Shown piece after piece: positions 26,726 to 38,181 of a DNA stretch of 64,000 nt. Source of the stretch: Artocarpus heterophyllus (lineage: Eukaryota > Streptophyta > Magnoliopsida > Rosales > Moraceae); the NCBI GenBank assembly GCA_025403435.1, contig CM046335.1, positions 4,555,101 through 4,619,100 of the forward strand. The letters are read 5' to 3'. The notes below the pieces were generated by a model. It had not been told where the DNA came from. It was given only the letters and a program-made list of their open reading frames with translations, and searched no databases. The position numbers and the translations under genes were made by a program. Position 1 is the first letter of the stretch; every line of letters begins with the position of its first letter.

Positions 26726-29583
26726 ATGGCTACTTCTTCAATCTATGCGATGCAAACGGACTCCCTCCTTTAATGGCTACTTCTTCAAGCCCATTCCCAT
26801 ACTCTTTTCACTTGACTTCTCCCAACTTTTCAAACCGCCCCATGTTAAAGAAACCACCGAATTCTCTTTCCCTTCTCAAACCATCGCGACAATCCATTCC
26901 ATGAAAGAGATTTGCGAGCAAGGAAGCTTCCACGAATCACTAAGCAGCTTCTTCTTCACAGACCAAACTTCTTCTTCGCTTTACTCACCCCTTCTCGAAC
27001 TTTGCGCCAGCAGGAGAGCCTTATTCCAAGGCCAATAAATCCATGGCCACATGACAAAATCTTGTAACGTATCCGATTCCGTGTTTTGAAGCTTTTGTTC
27101 GTGTACGGAAAATGCGGGTCCTTTGAGAGTGCGGAGAAAGTGTTTGATGGAATGCGTAAAAGAACCATTTTCACTTGGAATGCAATGATTGGGGCGTGTT
27201 TTTCAAATGGGATGGCTTTAGGAACTCTTGAGCTGTATAGATAAATGAGGGTCTCGGGAGTTCCTCTTGATTCGTGTACATTTCCTTGTGCATTGAAAGC
27301 GTGCGGCGGACTTGACGATCTTTGTTGCGGCATGGAAATTCATGGTTTCGCTATCAAGTATGGGTTTGATTCTGTGTCTTTTGTTGTCAACTCTTTAGTT
27401 TCCATGTATGCAAAGTGCGGTGATCTTAATGGGGCGAGAAAACTGTTTGATTTTGTAAGTGAAAGGGAGGATGTTGTGTCATGGAATTCAATCATTTCGG
27501 CATGTTCCGCATATGGGAAAGGTGTAGAGGACTTGGAACTCTTCAGAGAAATGCATAAGTTGAATGTTTTGATGAACACGTACACATTTGTCTCTGCTCT
27601 TCATGCCTGTGAGGATCCTGTTTTCGAGAAGTTAATCAAGGAGATCCATGCTTTGATCTTGAAATCGAGTCACCATTATGATGTTTACGTGGGAAATGCT
27701 TTGCTTGCTATGTATGCAAGATGTGATAAAATGGCTGATGCTACCAAAGTTTTTAGCAACCTGGAGGTCAAGGATAATGTCTCAAACAACACTATGATGT
27801 CTGGTTTTGTCTAAAATGGTTTTTACAATGAAGCTCTAGAATTGTTCCGTAACATGCAGGGTGCAGGTAAAAAACCAGGCGATGTTTTGGTCTTAAATGT
27901 CATCGCAGCATCTGGCCCATTAGGATACGTATGGAACACAATGGGAATTCATGCCTATGCAGTGAAACGAGGATTAAATTCTAATTTACAGAATAGAAAC
28001 ACACTAATAGATATGTATGCTTGGTCTTCTCGTGTGACCTTCATGAGCCATGCTTTTGACAGGATGGCTGTTAAAGATTCCATTTCTTAAACAACAATTA
28101 TAGCTGGCTTTGCACAGAATAGTTTTCACACAAAGGCCTTAGAATTCTGCCGAAGGGCACATATGGAAGGAGTGGATGTTGATACAATGATGATAGAGAG
28201 AGAGCATTGTGCTGGCTTGTAAAGGGTTGAAATGCATTTTCTTGGTAAAAGAAATCCACGGTTCCATTATGAGAAGAGTTTTATATGATCTATTGCTTCA
28301 AAACGCTATTGTCAACGTATATGGAGATTGTGGGCACGTAGATTATGCAAATCGAATGTTTGAATTGATTGAATTAAAAGATATCGTGTCTTGGATGAGC
28401 ATGCTATCTTGTCATGTTGATAATGGGCTTGCAAATGAGGCATTTGAAGTTCTACAATTCATGAAAGAAGCTAATATGGAACTTGACACTGTAGCACTAG
28501 TCTGTATTCTTTCGGCTGCTGCTAGTATTATCTGCCTTAAATAAAGGAAAAGAAATCCACGGCTTTCTAATCAGAAAGGGATTTTTCTTAGAACGATCTG
28601 TTGCTCACGCTTTAGTGGAGATGTATGTCAGCTTTGGGAATTTGGAGAATGCATTTGAGGTATATAACAGCGTTACAAATAGAGATCTAGTTCTGTGGAC
28701 TACCATGATTAATGCATATGGAATGTATGGTCATGGCAAGAAGGCTATTGATTTATTCGATTGTATGGAGGGTGAAGGACTAGTTCCTGATCATGTTTCT
28801 TTTTTAGCAATTCTGCATGCGTGCAGTCATTTGGGTTTAATGGACGAAGGCAAAAGATATTTTGATGTCATGAAAAGGAAATATCAATTAGATCCCTGGC
28901 CAGAGCATTATGCATGTTTTGTTGATCTCCTCGGCCGTGCCAATCGCTTAGAAGAGGCATAACAATTTGTTAATAGCGTGGAAGGTGAGCCTACTGCTGA
29001 AATGTGGTGTGCTCTTCTTGGGGCTTGCAGGATTCACTCTAATAAAGAATTGGGAGAAATTGCTTAAAGGAAGCTTCTAGAGTTGGAGCCCTAGAATCCG
29101 GGAAACCACGTACTGATATCTAATGTACTTGCAGCTTGTGGAAGATGGAAAGATGTATTTGAGGATGAAGGGACGTCGGCTGAAGAAAAATCCTGGATGT
29201 GGTTGGATTGATGTTGGAAACAAAGTTCATGCATTCATGGCTAGGGATAAATCTCATCCTGACTCTTGAAAGATGTACCAAAAATTAGCCCAAGTTAAAA
29301 AGAAATTGGAAAAGGAAGCTGGGTACGTGGCTCAAACCAAATTAGTTTTGCACAAAAAAATTAGGATGCTTCATCGGCATAGTGAGAGGCTGGCCATTGC
29401 ATATGGTCTACTTGAAACTCCTTGTGGAGTTCCTATTAGAATCACAAAGAATCTTCGTGTTTGTGGTGATTGTCATACTCTGAACTTGTCTCAAAATGCT
29501 TTGAACGACAACTTATTGTGAGGGACGCCAATAGATTTCATTACTTTAAGAATGGACCGTGTTCTTGTGATGATTTTTGGTGA
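26726..29583 (+). pseudogene. PPR-DYW editing factor pseudogene (OTP86/At3g63370-like)
   Basis: A complete PLS-class PPR-DYW gene can be followed over 2.86 kb without introns but is not open. It starts at a conserved-looking ATG (26726 or 26772, inside a short duplicated 'TTAATGGCTACTTCTTCAA'). Recognisable repeats include VVNSLVSMYAKCGDLNGARK, DIVSWMSMLSCHVDNGLANE and LWTTMINAYGMYGHGKKAID. The E region (EPTAEMWCALLGACRIHSNK) is followed by a DYW-type deaminase part with [11 protein letters not shown] and [14 protein letters not shown], and the very end reads CSCDDFW (29562-29580). At least nine in-frame stops (e.g. 27242, 27812, 28088, 28960, 29519) and several frameshifts break it. Repeat order and wording resemble Arabidopsis OTP86, which edits chloroplast rps14; orthology is inferred. 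An intact copy may exist elsewhere. Confidence 0.85.
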
Positions 29584-30343
29584 GAGTTGATAAGAATTTT
29601 TGGTGACATTAATCGTCGAATAAGGGGTTCAATGTAGGATGAGGCGCCAAACGAGAATTGTAAGGTTGATCATACTAGCAACCATTGTAAATTCTCCATT
29701 TAGGAAAAAGGAACATGGTGGTTTTAATTAAATTTAGAAAGTGTATTTTTGTAAATTTATGAATTTTGTATTCATTGATAGGAGGGTGGATGAGCTAGAG
29801 AAATACGTTTCTCAAAGTGTACCTTTTTTCCCCTGTTTTTTCTGAATTTATTTTGCAGATTAAAACATAGTCCATCCACATTTTTGTATTCATATTCTCA
29901 AATCCAGATACTTTCACTGAAGATGGCTGCATTACCACAAAGGTTGTTCACGTCTGTTCTTTTTTTTTTTTTTTTAATTGTTTTTTAATGGATACATTCA
30001 TTTATCAAACTTCCTACATATATTATTCACAAGAGCTTAAAGTCAAATCTTATTTTCTCTTTCAAGTATACACCCAAACATTATGCCTGCCCTTTTCAAG
30101 ACATGATCCTGTTTTGCTCAAAAGCCAAGCAAAGACTTCTCAATAATTCAAAAATATAAATGATCATTGTATAATAACCATTGGTAAAGGGTTTAAATTA
30201 GTAATCAGACAATAATAAAAGAAGCTGAAACTGGTTAATACATTTTGAGTTATGACTAGTCACGTTACACGTCCTGCACAATGAAAAAAGCCTGAGGGCA
30301 GTACTAGTAAAGTATCACAACTAATAAGTTGTACTCTATCTGT
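29584..30343. other. Intergenic DNA, nothing recognised
   Basis: 3' flank of the dead PPR gene, AT-rich, with a T15 tract near 29960. No coding or repeat structure was seen. Confidence 0.5.
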
Positions 30344-30507
30344 GATTTTGTACTGGGGACCCATATTTTATAAATACGTAGTCTGACTTTATACTGGGGA
30401 TTCACATTTTATAAATACGTGGTCTTTCATATTGAGTATTCATATTTTATAAGTGTATGGTTCTTTTATGTTAAGGATCCATATTTTATAAGTACGTGGT
30501 CTCTAAC
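30344..30507. repeat. Minisatellite, four units of about 40 bp
   Basis: Units share CATATTTTATAARTACGTGG followed by TCT and a variable tract ending in TAYTGGGGA or its variants. Four are clear: 30344-30388, 30389-30430, 30431-30470 and 30471-30507. Divergence increases toward the middle copies. Confidence 0.75.
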
Positions 30508-32029
30508 ACTATATATATTTCTTGTTTTTCTATCAAAAAATAATCATAAAAACTTTAAATAATATATAGTCCTTGACACTGCTGGACACCTGAATCTTGG
30601 ATTGCTTCATTGGTTGTACTCACATGTTAGAAAACTTGAAAGTTATATTGGAACTACAACGGTTGGATTCTTTAGACCAAAGACATAATTGGGATCTCAT
30701 GGGATCAAGAATTTGTGTCCCTACGAATGAGGTCAAAAAAGTGGGAAATGGATTGATTTTACATGTGAAAGCAATTTACCTCCCAAAAGAAATGATGCCT
30801 TTGTGCTTGTGCAACTGATCAGTAAATGCAATAATGTTAGCATACCAAGAGAAACTATAAAGAGGGCTACTACTCTATCTATATATCTTCTTCGCGCTCT
30901 GAAAATACTGCAGGAGATTATAATAAGCAATGCCAACGGGACCACCCTACACTATTATAGATTCCTTGACTAGACTGACCACTTTATAGCCAACCTCTTC
31001 ATGCGTTAATCTCCCCATCTCTGCTGTGAGGAGAAAAATACAGAAGAAATATATATCCAAGTACACATACATATGTGTGTGTGTATACATATAAATATAT
31101 ATGTATAAGGTGTTTAAAGAATCATAACCTCATCTTCACATTTCTCAAAGGCAGTTCACGATTTAGTAGGCATGCGATAGGGGGACAGTCTTTGCTTCTT
31201 TTTTTCTTTTCTTTTTCTAATTATTTTTTTGTCTCTTTGTTTTCTTTTGTGTTAATGAACTGTAGACTTGTTAGGTCTTACAGAAAACATTTGACAATAT
31301 CGTCTTAATTATTACAATATAAAATTTTTATATGTTATATCAAATCTACTCTTAAACAACCTATGTATAAGCTATGCTTGGTTTATTGGCTCGAATTGAA
31401 TTTGTGATAACGTTTTCTTTCATAGAGTTTAAATTGTTAAAATATTTTTAGTTTAAATTAATAGTTTAAACCAATAATTTAAACATCCTTATAATATCTA
31501 TTCTCAAAACGTCCTTATAATATCCATTTTCAAAAATCACGTGTCTTTTTTTTTTGTTCTTTTCCTAGGGAAACTGATCAATAACACAAGTAACATAAAT
31601 AAGCAACCCCTAACATTAGCTGGTTGATGTCCCAAAATTGCTTTCTATTTTGTTTTTTTAGTTTTGGTTTGGACAGATTCCATAAGAGTTTTTGGACACT
31701 TAGCATAAAAAGGGGTGTAGTAACACTAGAGGCAGCTTGGCCTTGCTCAGCTGCAGACTGTCACTTTGTGGGTTTATTGGAAACGAGTATAGTACAAAGT
31801 TTGGCCGGGTCCAAAGAGAGGGGTTGACCAGATCAACTGCAAAGCACTGTGCCAAAGACTCATTTAACATCTCTATGCATATTTTTGTCTTCCTCTGATC
31901 TCTATCTCTCGTTTGAAACAACTGTTTTACAAGAAAAAGAAAGCAGGAAAAAAAAAAAAAAAAAAACCTCTTCAATCCTCAACAAAAGAAATCAGACCGT
32001 TAACTTAAAATCACAGTTCTAACATTTTG

Positions 32030-32205
32030 GCAATCACATTGGTTTTGTTTGATAAGCAAGTTGAGATTGTTTGAGAAACAAGTTAAAACAATATAAAACT
32101 ATTATATGCTATAGTAATTTACTAAGCTCTTACATGCTATAACGTGTAAGTTTTAACTCACTTTTTAAACTAAGTGAGCAACATTAAACCTAAACCAACC
32201 ATGCA
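32030..32205. mobile_element. MITE copy 3
   Basis: Ends TTGGTTTTGTTTGATAAGCA and CATTAAACCTAAACCAACC are inverted relatives. Two reverse-oriented cores lie between (ATATAAAACTATTATATGC; GCTCTTACATGCTATAAC). Confidence 0.45.
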
Positions 32206-32892
32206 TGTGACAAATTACGTACCAACACAAATTTGATGATCATTTTTCTTTTGTTGTTCTCTCATTGAAGGAGAGGAGAGGGGCATTATAATCACAGAGA
32301 TTTCACCTGCTACTTGCTAGTAGATTTTTGTATTTCAGCCATTATATATATCAAGAAAAAAAAATTTTAATTAGATTAAATGGTTTTAAAACATACACTG
32401 TTGATAATAGAAATACCCAGCACGAAAGAAGGATCCTAAGGTCACTCTCCAAAAACTTGATCAAATAGCTAGTCACCGTGTGAGAGAGGAAGAGAACAGA
32501 CATGTAGGAACTTTCAACAATGTAATCCAAAAACAAAGCATTGAAAGTCGAAAAGTTTCTTTTCTTTGTCAACTGATAATTGCAGTTCAGTATGCCCGGC
32601 CTCTATCAAACATACACCTGGTCATTTTGATTTTGAATTGTAATGTTGTTTGTGGTACCGTATGACCTTCCCTACTCCTTTTAGTCTCATCTCATTACAC
32701 CACTAAAGCATGCTAAGCAATTATTTTATTGTTTTTGTGTGTGTTTTCTACGCGTGAGAATTGAAATAGTGTACGAGTTGTAGGATCTATTTGTCTGCAT
32801 ACCCAACATTCAAACTGATCAATATGGACTCTCACATCAAATGTGACATTCTAGGAATAATACTACATATTAATAAAAAAGATAACACTAAG

Positions 32893-33092
32893 GCCTCGTT
32901 TGGATAACACGTTTGAAGTGTGACGGCTTGAAGTGGAAAATCTAAAGAATAGTTTTAGTTGGAGCTTTGTGTTCTAACTTGTTACAGTATAAAGCTTTCA
33001 TATGTTACAGTAGTTTATTATAATATAAAGCTCTCATATGTTACAGCATTTAAGTTTTAACTTACTTTTCAAATTAAACATAAATCCGAACT
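32893..33092. mobile_element. MITE copy 4
   Basis: Begins GGCCTCGTTTGGATAA, a common plant MITE terminus. It has two nearly identical cores in direct repeat, GTTACAGTATAAAGCTTTCA (32982-33001) and a second ending ATATAAAGCTCTCATATGTT (33021-33040). It is the best preserved internal repeat pair of the family here. Confidence 0.55.
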
Positions 33093-34208
33093 TACGTTTA
33101 TATATACAATAACAATATGTAATGGAAGTGTGAATGTGAAACAGGAGTAAAATCTTGCATGTGTGCCTGACCAAACACAGGTTAAATATATCCTTGATAT
33201 AAGGGTGAAGCCATATAGGGACGCACATGTAGGTGGGCGCCTCCTCTAAATTTTTTTTTTGTAATTTTAAATATGAAATTCGATAAAAATTTGTATTCTA
33301 TACCATGAAATTACATTTCGTCTTTTAAATTGTATTCCACCTTCTCAAAATTCACCATCCTAACCACATAAAATTATGCAAGTTTTTTTCGCTAAAAAAA
33401 TCATGTAAGTAATAAGATTAAATAAGAAAATTACATAAAAAAGAAGAGAACAATATAGTTAACGTGGTTAGATAAAATGTCTCCATTTACTGACTAAAAA
33501 CAAAAATCAATAATAATGAGTATTATCAGTGAGCTCTATAGAAATATAAATTACTATCATAAAATAGAAAAAGTTATCTAATATTAATAAAATATTATAC
33601 AATTAAAGATAATTATACTGCAAATATTGACTTTTGGCCCTTCCCAACTAGTAAGTGCCAATAATGTTATAAACTGTGATTTATAAATGGTTGTTACAAG
33701 CTATAGTCAAAAATGTTATCATCATCGTTGTTATAGACATAGCACAAGTTACAGGGTTGAATTCTCAACCCTGTAAATGGAAAAAAAAAATGTCACCATC
33801 ACAATCTTGATATTTTAGGTTTTATTTATTTATTTATTTTTATTTTTGGTATTGCAAATTAAGTGGGCGCCAAAGAAAGCGATGAGAGACTCTTTCTCTC
33901 ATGTCTGTCCACTGGGCAATGCAGCCCTATGGTTGCACCACCTGTGATCCCTAATAACCTCATTTCTCCAGCTATTCTACATAGCTGTTCCTCTCTGCCC
34001 TTCTGCTCCCCTCTTCTTAGGATCTTAGCTGTTCTCTCTTTCACTCTCTCTCTGTCTCTCTCTCTTTTTTGGCCTTATTTTTCTCTCATAACTCATAAAT
34101 ATAGACATACTTCTTTAAATTTATTTATCTATCAATATCAATACTACCCTTACAAGTTGGGTAGGTTTATTTGTATCTCTTTTCAAAGCTCAAATCTCAC
34201 CCTGGCCC

Positions 34209-34216
34209 TATAAATA
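34209..34216 (+). promoter_or_regulatory. TATA box of MIR167 copy A
   Basis: TATAAATA in the context GGCCCTATAAATATAGC, 163 bases upstream of the mature miRNA. It follows a CT-rich stretch (34030-34075), a usual arrangement for plant Pol II microRNA promoters. Confidence 0.5.
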
Positions 34217-34354
34217 TAGCATATAACCACTGCCCAGTTTGTTCTTCTTATAAGCAAAAGAACCTTTTCATTTCTTGCTTCTTGTAACAAGGTTTTATAG
34301 TCATATGTATATATATATGTATATGTATATATAATGACATAGTGATTTCATGAT

Positions 34355-34485
34355 GTTCACAAGGGAAAAAGTGAAGCTGCCAGCATGATCTATCTTCCGT
34401 TAAAAAAGCATATGAAGAAGTTCATCATGTTGTGTTCTAACCCTAGCTAGGTCATGCTGAGACAGCCTCACTCCTTCCTTTTTGG
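34355..34485 (+). ncRNA. MIR167: MIR167 precursor, copy A
   Basis: Bases 34372-34392 match the conserved 21-nt mature miR167 (starts TGAAGCTGCC, ends CATGATCTA). The opposite arm at 34449-34471 (GTCATGCTGAGACAGCCTCA...) pairs with it through a small bulge, and the loop of about 55 bases contains the extra stem pairing expected of a plant fold-back. miR167 guides cleavage of ARF6/ARF8 auxin response factor mRNAs and some copies target IAR3. The hairpin sits downstream of a good TATA box in the same strand. The star arm differs from copy B, so the two loci are not a recent duplicate. Confidence 0.9.
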
Positions 34486-36717
34486 GGACCTATATTTTGT
34501 GGCAACGAATACTACAAATCTACTGTGTTTCCTGGAAGTAAGGAAAAAGGAAAAAGGCTGAGTGATGTAAATGGTATATTCCCTGGCCCTAAGATTTGTC
34601 TTTTTTTCATACTTTTTATTTTTCTCTTACTATGCTTTGTTCCGCATGGCATGCGTTCTTTCTCTTTCTTACACACTACCTAGCCTTTTTTGTCTCTCCG
34701 CCTTTCTCTTTTCCTTTTCCTTTTTTTTTGTTCAAACCCTTTTGATCTTTTCATGTTTTCCCTTCTTCTTTATCTTAACATTTAGTAGCATATATTTTGT
34801 TTAATCTAAAACTAGACCTCAGTACTGGTCTTTTTTTTTTTTTTTTAATCTTTCTACATGGGCAAGGCAGAAAAAAAAAATATTGCATTGGAGGTTATTA
34901 AAAAGTTTTATGCAAGTCATGCGTTAATAGGCATTTGTGTGCAGATCACTAGACCGTTGGTTGTGATTTTCAATTCCCATGTGACAAAGGAAGCTCTTTT
35001 GGCGTTTTTGATCTGTAGGAGCTCAGAATCTATCAGTCTGTATAATGTTCTTGACATATTATGGACCCAAATGCTAGATTTCATTTACCAAGGAGAAACA
35101 GATCACTTCTTGCCGAAAAAAAGTGCTTGTTTAACTTCCTTTTGCAAGCTTGACTCCTATAAAGAATAATACACAATAATATGATGAGATTTTTATGATA
35201 GGTTTATGAAAAACACCTTACCAATATGATTGTGTCTGGAAGCTTCAAATATGAATCAAGTTATATGTAGGTTTTGCAGTCTTTTTTGTTTTGCTTGATG
35301 TGATTCTGACAAAGTTTTTAGCCTTGTGTATGTAGATCCAAATAAAAGAAATCATATATTTATTTGAAGTTGGGAATCCATGTTGTGTTGTTAAAGTGCA
35401 GAGATTTTTTTTATATATTTTCTGTAATTACACTAAACCAATTTATATATTTTTACAATCACACAATATCTACTCTTAGGACCAAATCTATAAAATATAT
35501 ATATGTTGTAAGAAAAGACTTTTTTAGCCTAACATAAACACAGCGTATATCTATATAATATGCATTAATTGATTTGCAGTATAAATTATAGTAGCAAGAA
35601 CAGAGATATCAGATCTTACATTTGTTTTTTCAAATTCTTGTTTTATTGGTTATTTCCTAATATCATTTTGATAATTTATTTAATTGCGTAGATATGACAA
35701 AGTAGTTAGAGGACAGTCAATAAGCCAGGAAATTCAAGACACTCAAGACGGTAGACTGGATTGATCAGAAATATATACGGATAAATATTTGTCCGTGAAT
35801 TCCAAAATGTGGGACAACATTGTCTTTTCATTGAAAGATTAGAGGTTTTCAATACAGATTAGATTATCAATCTGAGTTTGTTTTGTACTTCAACCAAATG
35901 AATGGGACTTAGGTTATATATATATATATATATTAAGCTACTTGTTGCTAGAACAAGCATCATTCAAGAGTTTGATAATTATTCCACTGAAATGGTATTA
36001 GGAAGCCTCCTCAAACGTGGTCGATCGTTGTTGTTGGAAAATTCATGTTTGTCCGCGAGTCAGGATTATCAATAATCACTTTCCAGTCAGAGCTCTAAAC
36101 AAGTGTACTTTTTCTTTTTGGTCTCCACGGGAAAGAGATGAGTTTGGTCCAACTTCATGCATATCCTGGCCGATAACTAATATTAATGTTGCAGAAATCG
36201 TTAAATGTAGGGCCTATTTGTGATAGATAAATGTCTCTTGGAACCCATAAAGGGTTGATGATCAAGTTAGTTTTCTTATTAAATTCTCATACTTGTTTGA
36301 GGGGCTTCAATTTATTACTATTATTAGTAGCAGCAGCAGTAGTGGTGTTGTTATCATATCGTGGCCTTAAGACATCTAATTTTGGCTGGATTCTAAACTT
36401 CTTTGTTTTTTTTGTTTTTTTTTTTAAAAAAAAATTACAGTGAGAGGTTTAGTGGGCGGCAACCTATTTGCAATGTCTCAAGTTTCTATGTTCTTCTCTT
36501 TCCATTTACTTGAGAGGAAAAAAAAAAAAACATTTCATCTACTATATATGTACACGCGCAAATCATCTCGATTATCTAGTGGAATAGTGGAGTTCTAATA
36601 ATTATCGCATTAATAATTAAAAATCGCTTTCTAGAGTACACAGATTGCCAAGTACAAATTCAAGAACAAATTGTTACCCTTTTGTCACTCTTTTCAAATT
36701 TTGCCATGAGTATTAGT

Positions 36718-36864
36718 AAGGTTTTTAAAAAATTCAGTTTTAACTTACCGATTTAAAGAGTATAAAATTTTTATATGTTATAATATAAAATAAAAATATG
36801 TTACAATGTAAAATTTTTATATGATACAATACTTTTAGTTTTAATTTACTTCAAACATCCTTTG
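36718..36864. mobile_element. MITE copy 5
   Basis: Three worn cores (AGTATAAAATTTTTATATGT, ATAAAATAAAAATATGTTAC, AATGTAAAATTTTTATATGA) between AAGGTTTTTAAAAAATTCAG and TTCAAACATCCTTTG. More degenerate than copies 4, 9 and 10. Confidence 0.4.
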
Positions 36865-37793
36865 TGCAACGCCTTTAGCATTACAGTGTATATAAACACT
36901 GTACACATTTATGTGTTACAAGTAGGTAATGATATATACACACACGTGTGTTAGTGTGTATGGATGTCAGTCTTGCTCCAAACCTCTTTGCCCAAAATAT
37001 ATGAGTTAAGCGTAGCTTTTCAATGAGTACTTTAAGTATCTGTAAATCTTTTGGATTTTGAAGTAACAAATAAGAGAATTACACCCCAAAAAAAATTTGA
37101 AGCACAAGATTCTGCAGTTTGTGTACTTTTGACATGTATTTCTCTATGTATAATTTCATTGGAACAAATTGGACTAGAGATGAATATGGGAACGAAAATC
37201 ATCGTTTAATGTAGAGTTATTTGCATAACTAACATAAATTAGAATAAAAATCTTTCAGCACAAACTGCTAAATAGATAAATAAATCATGAAAAGAATTGG
37301 AATAAGAATCACTGAGAATTATGTTGATGTGTATTTTACTAACAAATTAAAATGTTTCTGAAGTTACTGAATTGCCCCTTCCAGAAAAAATAAACTTGTT
37401 AGAACTCAAATTATTTTGTTTGGGTGCCTCTTTTTCCCTCAAAACTAACAACCAAAACGGGATTTTTTGTATGAAGGTTGAAATCAAATTGGAATGTTCT
37501 TTTCTGGATTACGCCTAAAGCTCCAACCATAAAAACAAAAAAAAAAAAAAGAGAGAGAGATAGAGAAATAAGAATAATAAAGAAAAAATTAAATGGTGGG
37601 TGTATTAAAAAAATGAAGTGGTTGAGAAGTAATAATCTTATAAAACAATTAAGGTTACTAATTATATATGGAATTATAAGGGGTAGGTAATGAGTAAATT
37701 AAATCATTGAGCTGTGTTTTTTTTTCCCTGAGGTATGAGGTATGTATTTGCAAAGGGGTGTAGTGGTGGTAAACCACCTTTGTAAAAAATCAA

Positions 37794-38181
37794 GGGTTTG
37801 TTTGGTACGTGAGTTTAGAATTTTATAATTTGAATTATGGGATCTTAATTTTATGATTTACATGGTAATTTTGAACTAACGTTTGAAACATAAAGGTTTA
37901 AAATGAGAATAAAACATTATATCAAGTTTAAAACGAGAACTAGCGTTTGAAAACATATGGTTTATGAAAGAAAAATGAGAATAAGAATAGTTTTTACTGC
38001 AAAAAAATGATTCAAACTAAGTGAACTTGAGGGTGATAAAGTTTAGTTTTTGAAAGTTTTGACTAGTTTAAAACCATCTATATGGTTTAAACTGGCCTTA
38101 ATTACTCTACTAAACATTAATTTAAACTACTCTATGGTCTGAACCGGCTTAAATAGTTTTGAACCTATATACTAAACGGCC
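37794..38181. mobile_element. Possible MITE with GGxxxGTTTGGTA ends
   Basis: Starts GGGTTTGTTTGGTACGTGAG and ends TATACTAAACGGCC, so the ends are imperfect inverted repeats. Inside are repeated TTTAAAAC/GTTTGAAA words. No target duplication was established. Confidence 0.35.

Larger units (their letters stand above)
30508..33860. other. Intergenic DNA with MITEs, no gene recognised
   Basis: Several open frames of 60-90 codons occur (for example at 30597-30818 plus), but none resembles a known protein or shows introns or codon preference. Contents: a half MITE core at 31305-31365, two full MITEs (32030-32205, 32893-33092), T and A tracts, and a (GT)n/(TA)n patch at 31070-31110. Confidence 0.5.

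Noticed and set aside
30344..30507. CRISPR-like array
   Set aside because: Units are contiguous, diverged and without unique spacers; this is a plant minisatellite in eukaryotic DNA.
30597..30818. 73-codon plus-strand frame
   Set aside because: No homology recognised, and the region around it has transposon-like repeats only.
34858..35169. 103-codon frame downstream of MIR167 copy A
   Set aside because: No recognisable domain, no codon preference, no splice context; probably chance within the microRNA transcript region.
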